Shown piece after piece: positions 55,139-64,000 of a DNA stretch of 64,000 bases. The stretch spans positions 14,905,419 through 14,969,418 of the forward strand of contig JALIGW010000010.1 of the NCBI GenBank assembly GCA_023053685.1. The letters run 5' to 3'. The notes beneath the pieces are model-generated. The model saw nothing but the letters and a program-made list of their open reading frames with translations, made no database searches and was not told the origin of the DNA. Numbering within the stretch: the stretch's first letter is position 1; each line of letters opens with the position of its first letter. This DNA is from Diadophis punctatus similis (Eukaryota; Chordata; Lepidosauria; Squamata; Dipsadidae). The position numbers and the translations under genes were made by a program.

Positions 55139-56121
55139 CAGGGGTCTCCAACCTTTTGGACCTCAGGGACCACCAAATTCATAATTTTAAATCCCGTGGA
55201 CCACTGGGGGGGGGGGAAGCTCAGCCGCCTTTCAGGCCTACCTGTCTGCTTCTATGAGGCCTCCGGGTGGGAGGCCCAAGAGAAAGTGCCTGGTCCAGGC
55301 ACACAGCCTAGAAACCTCTTTTATGTTCCTTCTTTCAAGAAGCTTGGTCAATCTGAGTGAAAGAAAACGAAGACGGGCAGTCTGATGGTGGCTTGCTGAT
55401 GTTGGTGGGAAAGTCAGTCCCATATTCCAGAGCTGTAGCTGTAGTCCCTTCCCTTCCTTCCTCTTAACTTTCCTTTCCTTCCCTTTTCTCCCTTTCCTTT
55501 CCTTTCTTCCCCCTTTCCTTTCCTTTCCCCTGTTCCTTTCCTCCCCTCCTCCCTTTCCTTCTTTCCTTTCCTTCCCTCCCCTCTTCTCCCCCTTCCTTTC
55601 CTTCCCTCCCCTCTTCTCCCCCTTCCCTTCCCTTCTTTCCTTTCCTGCACCCGGGTGAGGAGCTGCCCCTCATCTCCTGCCGCTTGGGGCTTGGAGCGGT
55701 GAACCGCGTCCAGGAACCACTACAGCAGACAGAAGCAGCCAGAGTTAACCCTAGCTTTGCTGTCCATTGCAGATGCTAGACCAGCCCCCTGCAAACTCTC
55801 CTCTCTCGAGGAGCCCAGCCGAAGTTTCCCGCACCGCTTCAGCAAGCACTCCTCGAGAGATGAGTTTGCAGGGGACCGATCTAGCATCTGCAATGGACAG
55901 CAAAGCTAAGGTGGACCCCGGGTACTTCTCTCCACTAACAGGTGGCCAGGCTAACTGCCTGAAGGACCCCAGTCTATCCCTGGGAGTCAAAGTGCTGAAA
56001 TGCGAGCGGCACAGGAACTTCGGCCGGGCTCATTGAGAGAAATGCAAAGATTTCTCTGCGGACCACCAAAATTTTCTCGTGGACCACCAGTGGTCCGTGG
56101 ACCACCGGTTGATGACCACTG
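55139..56121. mobile_element. Non-autonomous hAT element with perfect target duplication
   Basis: Starts CAGGGGTCTCCAACCTTTTG and ends CACCGGTTGATGACCACTG, flanked by AAATAGAC (55131-55138 and 56122-56129). 983 bases. It contains a pyrimidine tract and a palindrome (GCAGATGCTAGACCAGCCC near 55771 and its inverted mate near 55880). It splits the Rex1-like LINE. Confidence 0.93.
55445..55648. repeat. 200-base polypyrimidine tract
   Basis: Almost pure C and T on the plus strand, made of CCCTTTCCTTTCC-like units. It is able in principle to form triplex DNA. Confidence 0.9.
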
Positions 56122-56439
56122 AAATAGACCTCACACATCTTTTTCTGTGATCACCAGAGGTGGTGGGCTCAGAGGGATGGAGTAAGTTCAGTCCATATTG
56201 TGATTTTTATTATTGTGATTTCTTACAATACAGCTTTTGCTTATTCGGTTTCCTATCAGATACTGTTCCTTATAGTGTTTCCTATCAAGTACTTAGGAGC
56301 CAAGAGCTCAGCAGCACAAGGAAACAACAATCAATGACTTAATATCCAGCTATCAACTCCCTAATCAACAACTAAAAGCTACAAACAACCAGGCACCATA
56401 TAAATACAACAGGTAGAACAATCCAGTGCAAATATTCTA

Positions 56440-56580
56440 GAGAGAGAAAGAGAAGTTCCCTGATGATGGGCTCCAGCACAAGCCCGAAAGCTTGGGAGAA
56501 TAAAACCTTTGGTCTCAGTGACTGACTCAGATTGGATCCTGCAACATTATCCCGGGACACATATATTTGTCTTTTTTCGC
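56440..56580 (+). mobile_element. Possible Penelope-like element remnant with hammerhead-like core
   Basis: CTGATGATGGGCTCCAGCAC followed by AAGCCCGAAAGCTTGGGAGA and AATAAAACC. The arrangement CTGATGA, stem (GGGCT/AGCCC), GAAA resembles the hammerhead motif that Penelope-like retroelements carry. One extra T sits between CTGATGA and the stem, and I cannot find stem III, so activity is unlikely. Confidence 0.35.
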
Positions 56581-56789
56581 AAGAGATATGGGCAGCCAGT
56601 GTTTCCTATCTTTTTACAGTACCTTAAAATATGTCTATGCTGGAGCTGCATATATTGGGTAATTCAGAAGCACAGTAATTAAATACATTTGAAAAATAAA
56701 TCAAATGATTTGATTAACAGATTTTAGCAGTGTAGATGTTTCTCAAAGTGGAAAAGATGTCAAATGAGCTTTATGTTCATAGTCTACAT

Positions 56790-56914
56790 CAGGGGTGTCA
56801 AACTTGCAGCCTGCGGACCGGATGCATCAGAGAGCCCATCTCAGCTCCACAAAGGCAAAAAACATTGCGGTACATCACGTGACGTCAATGATGCGATCAA
56901 GTTTGACACCTTTG
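56790..56914. mobile_element. Short hAT-type MITE
   Basis: Starts CAGGGGTGTCAAACTTGCAG and ends CAAGTTTGACACCTTTG. Flanks GTCTACAT / GTCTATCT match 6 of 8. Same termini as the element at 42684. Confidence 0.75.
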
Positions 56915-57224
56915 GTCTATCTACATAAAGCTATCATCTGAAGTAAATAAAACCTTTCCTACTGCCCACCTTTTCTTACTCCTACATTTAAAAAAAATAC
57001 TTCTAAGTTTACATGAAAAGCTTGAGGCCAAGGCCAATTATTTCAACAGATGGCAATGAACATCTGTTCATTGTGAAGAACATAATATTCTTTTTTAAAG
57101 TAAACAAAAAATTCCTCAATTTGTAATTTAAGTTAAAGATCTTTTTTGCATTTATTGATTTCTCCTTTGTATTTAATCATAATTTTTCAAGTCAAATCAC
57201 TGGCCTGTTATCTAAAGAACTAAT

Positions 57225-57550
57225 TGTCAGCTAGCCTGCTGCTTGCTGCCATAGAAAAGGGAGGAGGGATCAGTGGAGAATTGTTCATTGCAGCTTTGCA
57301 ACTCCGGCCTGGATTTCACCTATCTCTCCAAGGCCATTTCTGTTAGCTCTAGTATGCAGTGGCCTCTGGTTGCCTAGCTACAAGGGGGTTGGGCTGTACA
57401 TTTTGTTTCAAATTGCTGTTTTCGCACGCTTTGCCTCAGAGCTTGCCTGGAATTGCTTGCTTTCAGTTCATTCCTAGTAAAAGTACTTTTCTCTAAATCT
57501 ATGGAGCCAAGGATTTTTCTTTCCTAGGAAATGGACAGATAGCCCTGACA
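57225..57550 (+). mobile_element. 5' LTR of a Ty3/gypsy-type element
   Basis: 326 bases starting TGTCAGCTAGCC and ending GATAGCCCTGACA, directly upstream of a gag frame. No 3' LTR is present in the window. Confidence 0.7.
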
Positions 57551-57631
57551 TTATGCAAGCTCTGCTTTAATGGTCAACCCAGAGACAGCAGTCTACTGTG
57601 AGGACCAAGCATCCAATGTCCAATCACGGGA

Positions 57632-58396
57632 GTGAACTGCAGGAAACTGGAGCTACGGCCGGCTCCATTAGACCACACCGGGCTCGAGGTGAGGCAGAAT
57701 AGCGAGAGGAGCTGGATTTCAATGAGAAGCCCATCAGGCTCAGATGGGCGAGGGGCGTGGGGCAAAGAGAAGACCCCCCCCCCCCGGAGGGAAGCCATGC
57801 TGAGCCAGGCCCTGTTCCTGGTAAAACAGGAACAGGGGAGTCGAAGAGCCCAAGAACCTCTTGCACAGACGGCTACTCAAGGTTCATGGGTCACCCAACA
57901 CCAAACTGCGCAAGCCACTCCGCCTGCAGGGACCACTCCTCGAAGGCACTGGGCCCCAACGTTCCCAGCCTTGGGGGTTAAGTATGGGGGAGATCCTAAG
58001 CAACTGGGGTTCTTCCTGGTGCAAATCTGGAACTACATGCAGGAGTATGGCGCGGAACTGGAGACAGCAGAAGCCCGAATAAGATGGGTAACCATGGCTC
58101 TGGAGGGGGGGGCTGAGTGGATGGTCTCCATGCACAATAACAATGCCCCCCAACTGCGGAACTATGACCACTTTATGGCAGTCCTTCGCCAACAGTTCGA
58201 GGATCCACTGGCTGAGCATAAGGCTCGGATCCAGATAAAGACCATCACCCAAGGGTGACGGTCAGTGACCACGTACATCCAGGAGTTCCGAGAGTTGGCA
58301 TGCTGGTTGGCCGCATGGCCCGAAAACATCCTCATTAACTGCTTCAAAGATGGCCTCAATGACATCTACCACACCAGCATCTCTGCGCACCAGTTT
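57632..58396 (+). pseudogene. Ty3/gypsy gag, truncated
   Basis: The frame to 58258 encodes a gag capsid-like domain: KYGGDPKQLGFFLVQIWNYM, RIRWVTMALEGGAEWMVSMH, NYDHFMAVLRQQFEDP. After one stop it continues with TTYIQEFRELACWLAAWPE. It is lost at 58396 where a TIR element fragment begins. The capsid fold resembles that of the RTL/PEG10-type gag, but the stop and missing pol show it is not a domesticated gene. Confidence 0.85.
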
Positions 58397-58513
58397 TCAC
58401 GCGGGGCAGGGCTTCGGGAGGCCAAAAATGGCTGTATTCGGTGTATAAGATGCACCAATATTTCCACCCTCTTTGGGGGGGGGAAGTGCGTCTTATACTC
58501 TGAAAAATATGGT
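58397..58513 (-). mobile_element. TIR element of the 'ATAAGACGCAC' family, end fragment (copy G)
   Basis: On the minus strand it starts CCATATTTTTCAGAGTATAA and continues into GGTGCATCTTATACACCGAA and CAGCCATTTTTGGCCTCC, the left-hand 120 bases of copy B. The rest is absent. Confidence 0.7.
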
Positions 58514-58524
58514 ATATAAAAGCG

Positions 58525-58796
58525 AAATGCCACTCACGCGACATCACTAAATCTCCAGAACTATAAAGCCTACAAACTTGAAATTTGGCACGTATGTTCC
58601 TCTTGGCTTCCAGGTGCTCGCTAAGAAAGGATTTTTTTGAAATGACCATCAGATCATTAGTATTTCTTATATTATTATTAACACGCTCTTGTGCTAAGGA
58701 GTTAGACGTTCTACTCCCCCTCCCACCTGAAAATAACTCTGTTCCAACTGCCATTTGGGCATGACCAGCGCATGACTCATCCGGCCTATGGGCTGA
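58525..58796 (+). mobile_element. Possible Helitron-type end
   Basis: ATAAAAGCGAAATGCCACTC, then CTATAAAGCCTACAAACTTG and AATTTGGCACGTATGTTCC resemble sequences I associate with Helitron ends in other animals. There is no Rep/helicase frame and I cannot define the ends, so the assignment is weak. Confidence 0.25.
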
Positions 58797-59383
58797 GTTT
58801 GGAGAGGAGCCTGAGGGAGAGAAGGGGATAAGATAGGAGAGGCCTCTGTGGGGCATGCCTGAGGGACAGAAGGGATAACATAGGAGAGGCTCTGTGGGGC
58901 AAGCCTGAGGGAGTGAAGGTGATAAGATAGCAGAGGCCTCTGTGGGGCAAGCCTGAGGGAGAGAAGGGGATAAGATAGGAGAAGCCTCTGTGGGGCAAGC
59001 CTGACAGAGAGAAGGGGGACAGGAGAGGCCTCTGTGGGGCAAGCCCGAGGGAGAGAAGGGGATAAGATAGGAGAAGCCTCTGTGGAGCAATCCTGAGGGA
59101 GAGAAGGGGGATAGGAGAGGTCTCTGTGGGGCCAGCCTGAGGGAGAGAAGGGGATAAGATAGGAGAGGCCTCTGTGTGGCAAGCCTGAGGGAGAGAAGGG
59201 GATAGGAGAGGATCAATGGGGCCAGCCTGAGGGAGAGAAGGGGGAGAGGAGAGGCCTCTGTGGAGCAATCCTGAGGAAGAGAAGGGGAGAGGAGAGGATC
59301 AATGGGGCCAGCCTGAGGGAGAGAAGGGGAGGGGAGAGGCCTCTGTGTGGAAAGCCTGAGTGAGAGAAGGGGATAGGAGTGCT
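58797..59383. repeat. 47-48 bp minisatellite, about 12 copies
   Basis: The unit has AGGCCTCTGTGGGGCAAGCC then TGAGGGAGAGAAGGGGATAA and GATAGGAG. Variants drop GATAA or replace CTCTGTG with ATCAATG. Since 48 is a multiple of three, long repetitive open frames appear on the minus strand (units like LPHRGLSYLIPFSPSG); I do not regard them as genes. Confidence 0.95.
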
Positions 59384-59496
59384 CCTGGAAGCTGGTGAGG
59401 ATAAAAATGGGGCACATAGAAGCTTTGGGAGGCCTGCAGAGTGCTCCTGGGGGCCGGGGAAGGCAAAAACGTTTTTTTCTTGTTTACCTCTTTGAA

Positions 59497-59548
59497 ATCT
59501 TGGTGCGTCTTATACTCTGGTGCGTCTTACAGTCCGAAAAATACAGTA
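59497..59548 (+). mobile_element. TIR element of the 'ATAAGACGCAC' family, right end (copy H)
   Basis: GGTGCGTCTTATACTCTGGT and CTTACAGTCCGAAAAATACAG with TA after it. It may pair with the end at 58513 or be a separate fragment. Confidence 0.55.
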
Positions 59549-60411
59549 ATTTCATTTTTAAAATTATTTTTTGTTGACTAATAAGTAGCAAACATTAACA
59601 AGTAATTGAGTAACATAAATCCACAATATAGCCTCTAAAAAGTAAGTAGATCTAAACAGGTACATATTCACATGTACCACATTGCATAATGCTATGGATA
59701 GTTTGTCTTTTTCAATTAATACAAAATTCACTTGAGTTTCATAGAATTGTGATTCATGCTTCTGATGTTTATTTATTATTTTATCTGAAGCCTTTTTCTA
59801 ACATGGCAATTGAAGAAACTTTAGTAATCCATATCTCAATTGTTAGATTGAAGGTTTTCCAGTGTTGAACAATTATTTAGTTATCAAAATTAAGAAAACA
59901 GGTGCCTTTATTTTAAACATAAGGTTCAATCCCATAAATAAATGCAGTAACACTATCTACATTTAGAGTTAACTAAGAATATAGAAATAAAAGATTAACT
60001 TTTTAATACACACATGTATTGTAGTTTTAGCCAACAAGCAAGTCTGTAAAAAGACCTATCTACCATCCTAATTTGCAACAATTCTTACAGTATTTTCTAA
60101 TTTACAACCTATTCAGCCAAGACTATTTTTTGTTTTAAAAAAAACACTATAAGAAAGAGAACGTACTTTCCAGTTTCTGTAGCCTATGTGCCTTATACAG
60201 TAGTTAAATGAAGCACATCAACAATGCGTACAGCTGTCACACAACACAGGTATAAAACAAAATGCGGAAGTGGAAAGGAACTCATTTGCTGTTTTGTGGT
60301 CAATAGTTGTATGTGTGTTCCAGCAAAAATCATAATAAATGTTTTAGCTGTGTCAATATGTTTTATGGCAATACAACAGACAATTTACTTTACCAGTTCT
60401 ATAACGTATCA

Positions 60412-60654
60412 TAGGAGGAGCCGAGGTGGCGCAGTGGTTAAAAGCAGCACTGCAACCTTCTTCAGCTGACTGCTAGTTCAGCAGTTCAGCTGTTCAAATC
60501 TCACCGGCTCAAGGTTGACTCAGCCTTCCATCCTTCTGAGGTCGGTAAAATGAGGACCCAGATTGTCGGGGGCAATATGCTGAACTCTGTAAACCGCTTA
60601 GAGAGGGCTGTAAAGCACTATGAAGCAGTATATAAGTCTACGTGCTATTGCTAT
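60412..60654 (+). mobile_element. Sauria-type SINE, full length
   Basis: Starts GGAGCCGAGGTGGCGCAGTG (tRNA-related), continues TTCAAATCTCACCGGCTCAA and GGTTGACTCAGCCTTCCATC, and ends GTATATAAGTCTACGTGCTA with TTGCTAT. The head carries RNA polymerase III A- and B-box-like motifs. This SINE family is characteristic of squamates. Confidence 0.92.
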
Positions 60655-61039
60655 ATGTGATAAATAGGTTATTAATAGTGCCATTCACAAAAGATCTGGC
60701 AGCATCCACATATTGCTAAGGAAGTTAATACATCAATTAACGCATATATTATAGCCCAGACTCTGAGTCCGAAGCTGAAAAAGCTGAAAAATGGAAAAAT
60801 TCGGGGAAAAAACTGTTTTTTTCCATTTTTTTCCTGAAGGCTTTTTTTGTTTTTTTCAAAAAAAATGGAAAAATTGAAAAAAGAAAAAAAAAACATTGTG
60901 GAATATTTTATTTTAACATGATGAATAAAATATTTTAAGACAGGGTGTTCAAATATTTTCCAAATCATTTCTAAAAAAAATGTATATATCAGATTATTCT
61001 AATTTCTGTGCAGTGTCCTAGCTAACAAACTGAACCCTC

Positions 61040-61826
61040 CAATGCAAGAACAGTTCTTAAAGTACCCAGGAGTGTAAGAAACACTGTTCTTGATCAGGAT
61101 GTCTTCTGGGTTCAGCTGCAAAATTCCCTGAAGATTCTAAAGCCAATTGCTGCAGCAATCACTGCATCTGAATCAGATAGTGCACTTTTGTCAGAAATTC
61201 CTTATCTAATGGCCAAGATAAAAACTGTTTTTGAAAAATCTCAGTACATCTCCACTTACAACTATAGAAGTAAAGTGAAAGATTTTATTTAAAAAAGGGA
61301 AGAATTTTGTTGTCATCCAATTCATGCTGCTGCAAATCTGTTGGATCCAAGATTCAAAGGTGCAAACATAAGTGATGATGATAACACTGCTACTGCATTT
61401 GACTGGATCACAAAACAAGCATCACATTTAGGACTTGATGTTGGGAAGGTACTTTCAAATGTTGTAGAATATAGAACATCTTCAGGGATTTGGTCCAGGA
61501 ATGCAATCTGGAATTCTGCCAAACATATTCCTCCTGCAACATGGTGGCAAGGTCTTTGCACAACACAGCCTCTGACTCCTATTGCTTCTCGCCTTCTCCA
61601 GATACCTCCATCTTCTGCAGCATGTGAAAGAATCTGGTCTATGTTTGGAAACACTCACACTAAGTCAAGAAATAAACTGACATGTGAAAGGATAGAGAAG
61701 CTTGTTTCGATCCGGGCAAACCTTCAGTTTTTAGAAGTTCCTAATTGTGATGACGGACAAAAAAGAGTAGCTGCAGAAGCAGAGACGGATACTGACAATT
61801 TCAGCTCAGAAAATGATTCTGATTAA
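61040..61826 (+). pseudogene. hAT transposase, C-terminal half
   Basis: Upstream sequence encodes IAAAITASESDSALLSEIPY and VFEKSQYISTYNYRSKVKDF, then a stop. The open frame 61341-61826 encodes LLDPRFKGANISDDDNTATA-type sequence and the hAT dimerisation block WWQGLCTTQPLTPIASRLLQ, PPSSAACERIWSMFG (a hallmark), KLTCERIEKLVSIRANL and an acidic end. The N-terminal catalytic part is missing. Confidence 0.9.
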
Positions 61827-61832
61827 ATGTCC

Positions 61833-62505
61833 GTTTAATTTAATTTAATTTAATTTAATTATTAAAAGTTCTTATAGGCCGCCCAATCCCGTAGGACTCA
61901 GGGCGACGTACAATAGGAATAAGAACAATACAATAAAAAACATGATAATATAAAATATAACATCATTTTTTTAAAAAAACCATTCATTCAGGGGGAATCC
62001 GATCTTCTACTTCTTCACCCCGCCTGCCGGAAGAGCCATGTTTTTACGGCTTTGCGGAAGGCCAGTAAAGTGGGGATAGTCCGGATCTCTGGTGGGAGTT
62101 GGTTCCAGAGAGATGGGGCTCCCACAGAGAAGGCTCTCCCCCGTGGGCCCGCCAACCGACATTGTTTGGCTGATGGGACCTGGAGGAGGCCCACTCTGTG
62201 GGACCTAACTGGTCGTAGGGAGCAATGTGGTAGGATGCGGTCCCAGAGATAACCTGGCCCTGAGCCATGTAGGGCTTGAAAGGTCAAAACCAACACCTTA
62301 AATTGCGACCGGAGACTAATAGGCAGCCAATGCAGCTGGCGGAGGATAGGCGTTACGTGGGTGTATCTCGCCATACCCACCACAGCTCGCGCAGCTGCAT
62401 TCTGTACCAATTGCAGTCTCCGGATGCTCTTTGAAGGTAGCCCCATGTAGAGCGCGTTACAGTAGTCCAGCCATGAGGTGACAAGGGCATGAGTGACGGT
62501 GAGCA
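61833..62505 (-). mobile_element. CR1 LINE 3' fragment inserted in the hAT element
   Basis: The minus-strand frame encodes the CR1 ORF2 C terminus (DYCNALYMGLPSKSIRRLQ, THVTPILRQLHWLP, FSVGAPSLWNQLPPEIRT, ending WLFRQAG), followed by CGTCGCCCTGAGTCC and GGGCGGCCTATAAGAAC and an (AATTA)n tail at 61833-61862. 5'-truncated, as is usual for CR1. Confidence 0.93.
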
Positions 62506-63174
62506 AAGTGAAACTTAGTCCCACTCTCTTCTTAACACTTCCCCCATCTTCAATTCTTTTTATGAGAATGGGGTTTTTATTTTTATTTAATACTGTGGAG
62601 AGGAAATATGAAAAATTGTTACTTTTGGTTTTGAAAATTGTTTTGTGGAGGCTTTTTGGCTGTTCCACATAAACTAGTAAGCAGTTCAGGAGATTGTTGC
62701 TCCCTTTGTTACAAATAAATATTATAAAAAAGTAAATTCTGTTTGTGATAATTGTTTGGCTACACTATATTTTTAATATGCTAGTTGTGATAATTTTATG
62801 CCAAGTCAAATTGTCCATAGTCATATTTTATGTTCCTAAAGTAACAGAATGACTTTCAATCTTAAAAAGACAAAAAAGTGCTAATGTAGCATTTTTTTCA
62901 ATTTTTCCAAAAATTTTCGTTTCCCCCCCCCCAAAAAATCGGGGAAAAAACGGGTTTTTTCCGAGCTTCAAAATTTCCGGAAATTTTACATTTCTAGCGA
63001 GTCTGGGCAATGTCTATTCAGGAAGGACAAAGCCAGACATCACATAAGGCTGATCAATCACCAGTACTACCTGAGTAGCTGGACCTGTCAGGTAAGGACC
63101 CTGCACCAGACAAGCAGAAGTAACAGCAGAACAGAGGAAACCTCTTGGGTTACTTATGGAGCAATGGAGTAAAC

Positions 63175-63310
63175 CACTATTTTTCAACCTTGGTATCTTA
63201 AAGATGTGTGGACTTCAACTCCCAGAATACTCCAGGCAGCATGTTGACTGCTGAATTCTGACAGCTGAAGTCTACACATCTTCAAGCTGCCAAGGTAGAG
63301 AAACACCGAA
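63175..63310. mobile_element. Palindromic hAT-type MITE
   Basis: TTTTTCAACCTTGGTATCTT, GTGTGGACTTCAACTCCCAG and GCTGCCAAGGTAGAGAAAC show the same hairpin layout as the element at 11631. Ends are eroded and no target duplication is visible. Confidence 0.6.
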
Positions 63311-63591
63311 GTAAACATTCTGATTGCTGATAGCTGGCTACAGCCTTTAAAAAAATATTTTCTTTGCCTATGTTCTCTTTGCTGGAAATAATATCTGGCT
63401 CGTGCATGACTTCTCTTGCAGTATAGACCCTCGGACTAGCTGATAACCGTGACAGAACGATTTTGGATGACTTTTCTGCACACTCCTCTTTAAAAACAAA
63501 ATTCACAGGCAAGTCTTTGGCTTAAACAAGACATTCCTTGCTATTGTCTTCTTAAAGTAAAATTGATAATCCCCTAAGAAATTGTGTGTGT

Positions 63592-63610
63592 GTGTGTGTG
63601 TGTGTGTGTG
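63592..63610. repeat. (GT)n microsatellite
   Basis: About nine to ten GT units followed by ACAC-rich sequence. No other feature is seen in the last 700 bases of the window. Confidence 0.9.
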
Positions 63611-64000
63611 AGTACACGCACAAACACACATACACGCACAAAACCTGAAGCAGGACAGCATGTTGTGGTCTTTAAGTTCTATTGCTTAAAAAGTACCACC
63701 AAATGTGTCTCCCCACTTATTTTTAAATATTGCATTTTTTAATTTGAGATTTGTTTACATAAAGATTGGCCTATTTCTTTTATGCAGAATAATTGCAATC
63801 CTACTGGTTGTAATTTTTTTTACAATATTTGAATACATTTCTTAAATGCCACTAAAGGTGAAGTGTTCTAAACAGATATGGTTGGATTCCGACCTTTTGG
63901 AAAACATTGGGAAATAGCCCAATTCCAATGTAATAACACTCAAAATAATTAATAATGTATATGTACAACAAATCCAACTGTCAGATGAAGAAGTTAGAAT

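Larger units (their letters stand above)
48619..55151 (-). pseudogene. Rex1-like reverse transcriptase, split
   Basis: The N-terminal part (near 55050-55140) encodes REKPGKAPGPDKVTPPCLKV. After the 5.8 kb insertion it continues with NNYRLVTLTSIVMKTFERLV, QFANRANRSADDAVNMALHY, FVDFSSAFNTIIP, a mutated GAPQACVLFPLLFSVYTND (normally GSPQGCVLSPLLF) and LKFADDTAVIGFI, where the catalytic FADD is intact. The C terminus is disrupted by the hAT at 47300-48440. Non-functional. Confidence 0.85.
46945..56155 (-). mobile_element. Rex1-like LINE, split by three insertions
   Basis: Pieces, from 5' to 3' on the minus strand: 56122-56155, 54986-55138, 48441-49149 and 46945-47299. Its 3' end on the minus strand reads CACTTGGCCAATAAAGAATT with a short ATTCT-like tail. 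The insertions are hAT elements at 55139-56121 and 47300-48440 and a TIR element at 49153-54982. The coding order continues across each insertion. Confidence 0.82.
60755..63007 (+). mobile_element. hAT transposon with transposase remnant
   Basis: The short ends CCCAGACTC / GAGTCTGGG and the A/T-homopolymer subterminal regions (GGAAAAATTCGGGGAAAAAA at 60796, its counterpart at about 62938) mark the limits. The transposase remnant is in between and a CR1 fragment is inserted at 61833-62505. I see no 8-base target duplication at these ends, so the borders are approximate. Confidence 0.7.
46680..64000 (-). other. SMS: Presumed SMS intron 1 (5' end outside window)
   Basis: At least 17.3 kb without a recognisable exon 1 (expected to encode a segment like STLDFMLGAK) or CpG-island promoter of SMS. 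The GC-rich block at 54300-54900 is palindromic and transposon-flanked, not a promoter. Contents are listed separately. 59560-60410 and 63310-64000 hold no feature I can name apart from a (GT)n tract. Confidence 0.6.

Noticed and set aside
58356..59417. 353-codon minus-strand frame
   Set aside because: It is made of the 47-48 bp minisatellite; the repeat length keeps the frame open by arithmetic.

Overview
The window is vertebrate nuclear DNA, very probably from a squamate reptile and possibly a snake. The evidence is a Sauria-type tRNA SINE, several CR1 LINEs with the squamate 3' end (GCCGCCCTGAGTC then AAAT repeats), snake/lizard-type L1, a Rex1-like LINE, a SPIN-like hAT transposon, many small hAT elements and many tetranucleotide microsatellites. 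I see no bacterial-type operons and no tRNA, rRNA or CRISPR loci.

The only host gene I recognise is SMS (spermine synthase), on the minus strand. Nine coding exons with exact splice borders lie between 46679 and 3177. They match exons 2-10 of the 11-exon vertebrate gene: 46559-46679, 43468-43558, 40514-40578, 38556-38731, 37262-37416, 32317-32406, 15154-15268, 9585-9664 and 3177-3292. Together they hold 1009 coding bases, about 336 codons, against 366 in the human protein as I remember it. The reading frame is open across every junction. The first exon (start codon) and the last exon (C-terminal WVFYTVW segment and stop) were not found and probably lie outside the window. Two introns have minor (U12) spliceosome signals. 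Intron 6 starts ATATCCTTTT and ends in AC. Intron 10 starts GTATCCTTC.

The rest is intron DNA filled with mobile elements, often nested. 9976-13056: a Tc1-like transposon holding a palindromic hAT MITE and a SPIN-like hAT. 13395-14915: a 1.5 kb palindrome. 15.6-23.9 kb: a CR1-group LINE with an esterase-type ORF1, split by an L1 with a twin-primed 5' inversion and by a Ty1/copia element. 23.9-30.2 kb: a Ty3/gypsy element holding a solo LTR, followed by an internally deleted L1. 33.5-37.1 kb: a plus-strand CR1 split by a Sauria SINE. 46.9-56.15 kb: a minus-strand Rex1-like LINE split by two hAT elements and by a third insertion that itself contains a nearly intact CR1. 57.2-58.4 kb: a gypsy LTR plus gag. 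58.8-59.4 kb: a 47-48 bp minisatellite. 60.75-63.0 kb: a hAT transposon with transposase remnants, cut by a CR1 fragment.

Functionally this is one housekeeping polyamine gene with strongly expanded introns. The transposon proteins are broken copies, except the 965-codon CR1 reading frame at 49700-52597. I found no convincing undescribed gene system. The most informative host feature is the pair of minor-class intron signals in SMS. The most informative genomic features are the datable nested insertions with intact target-site duplications.
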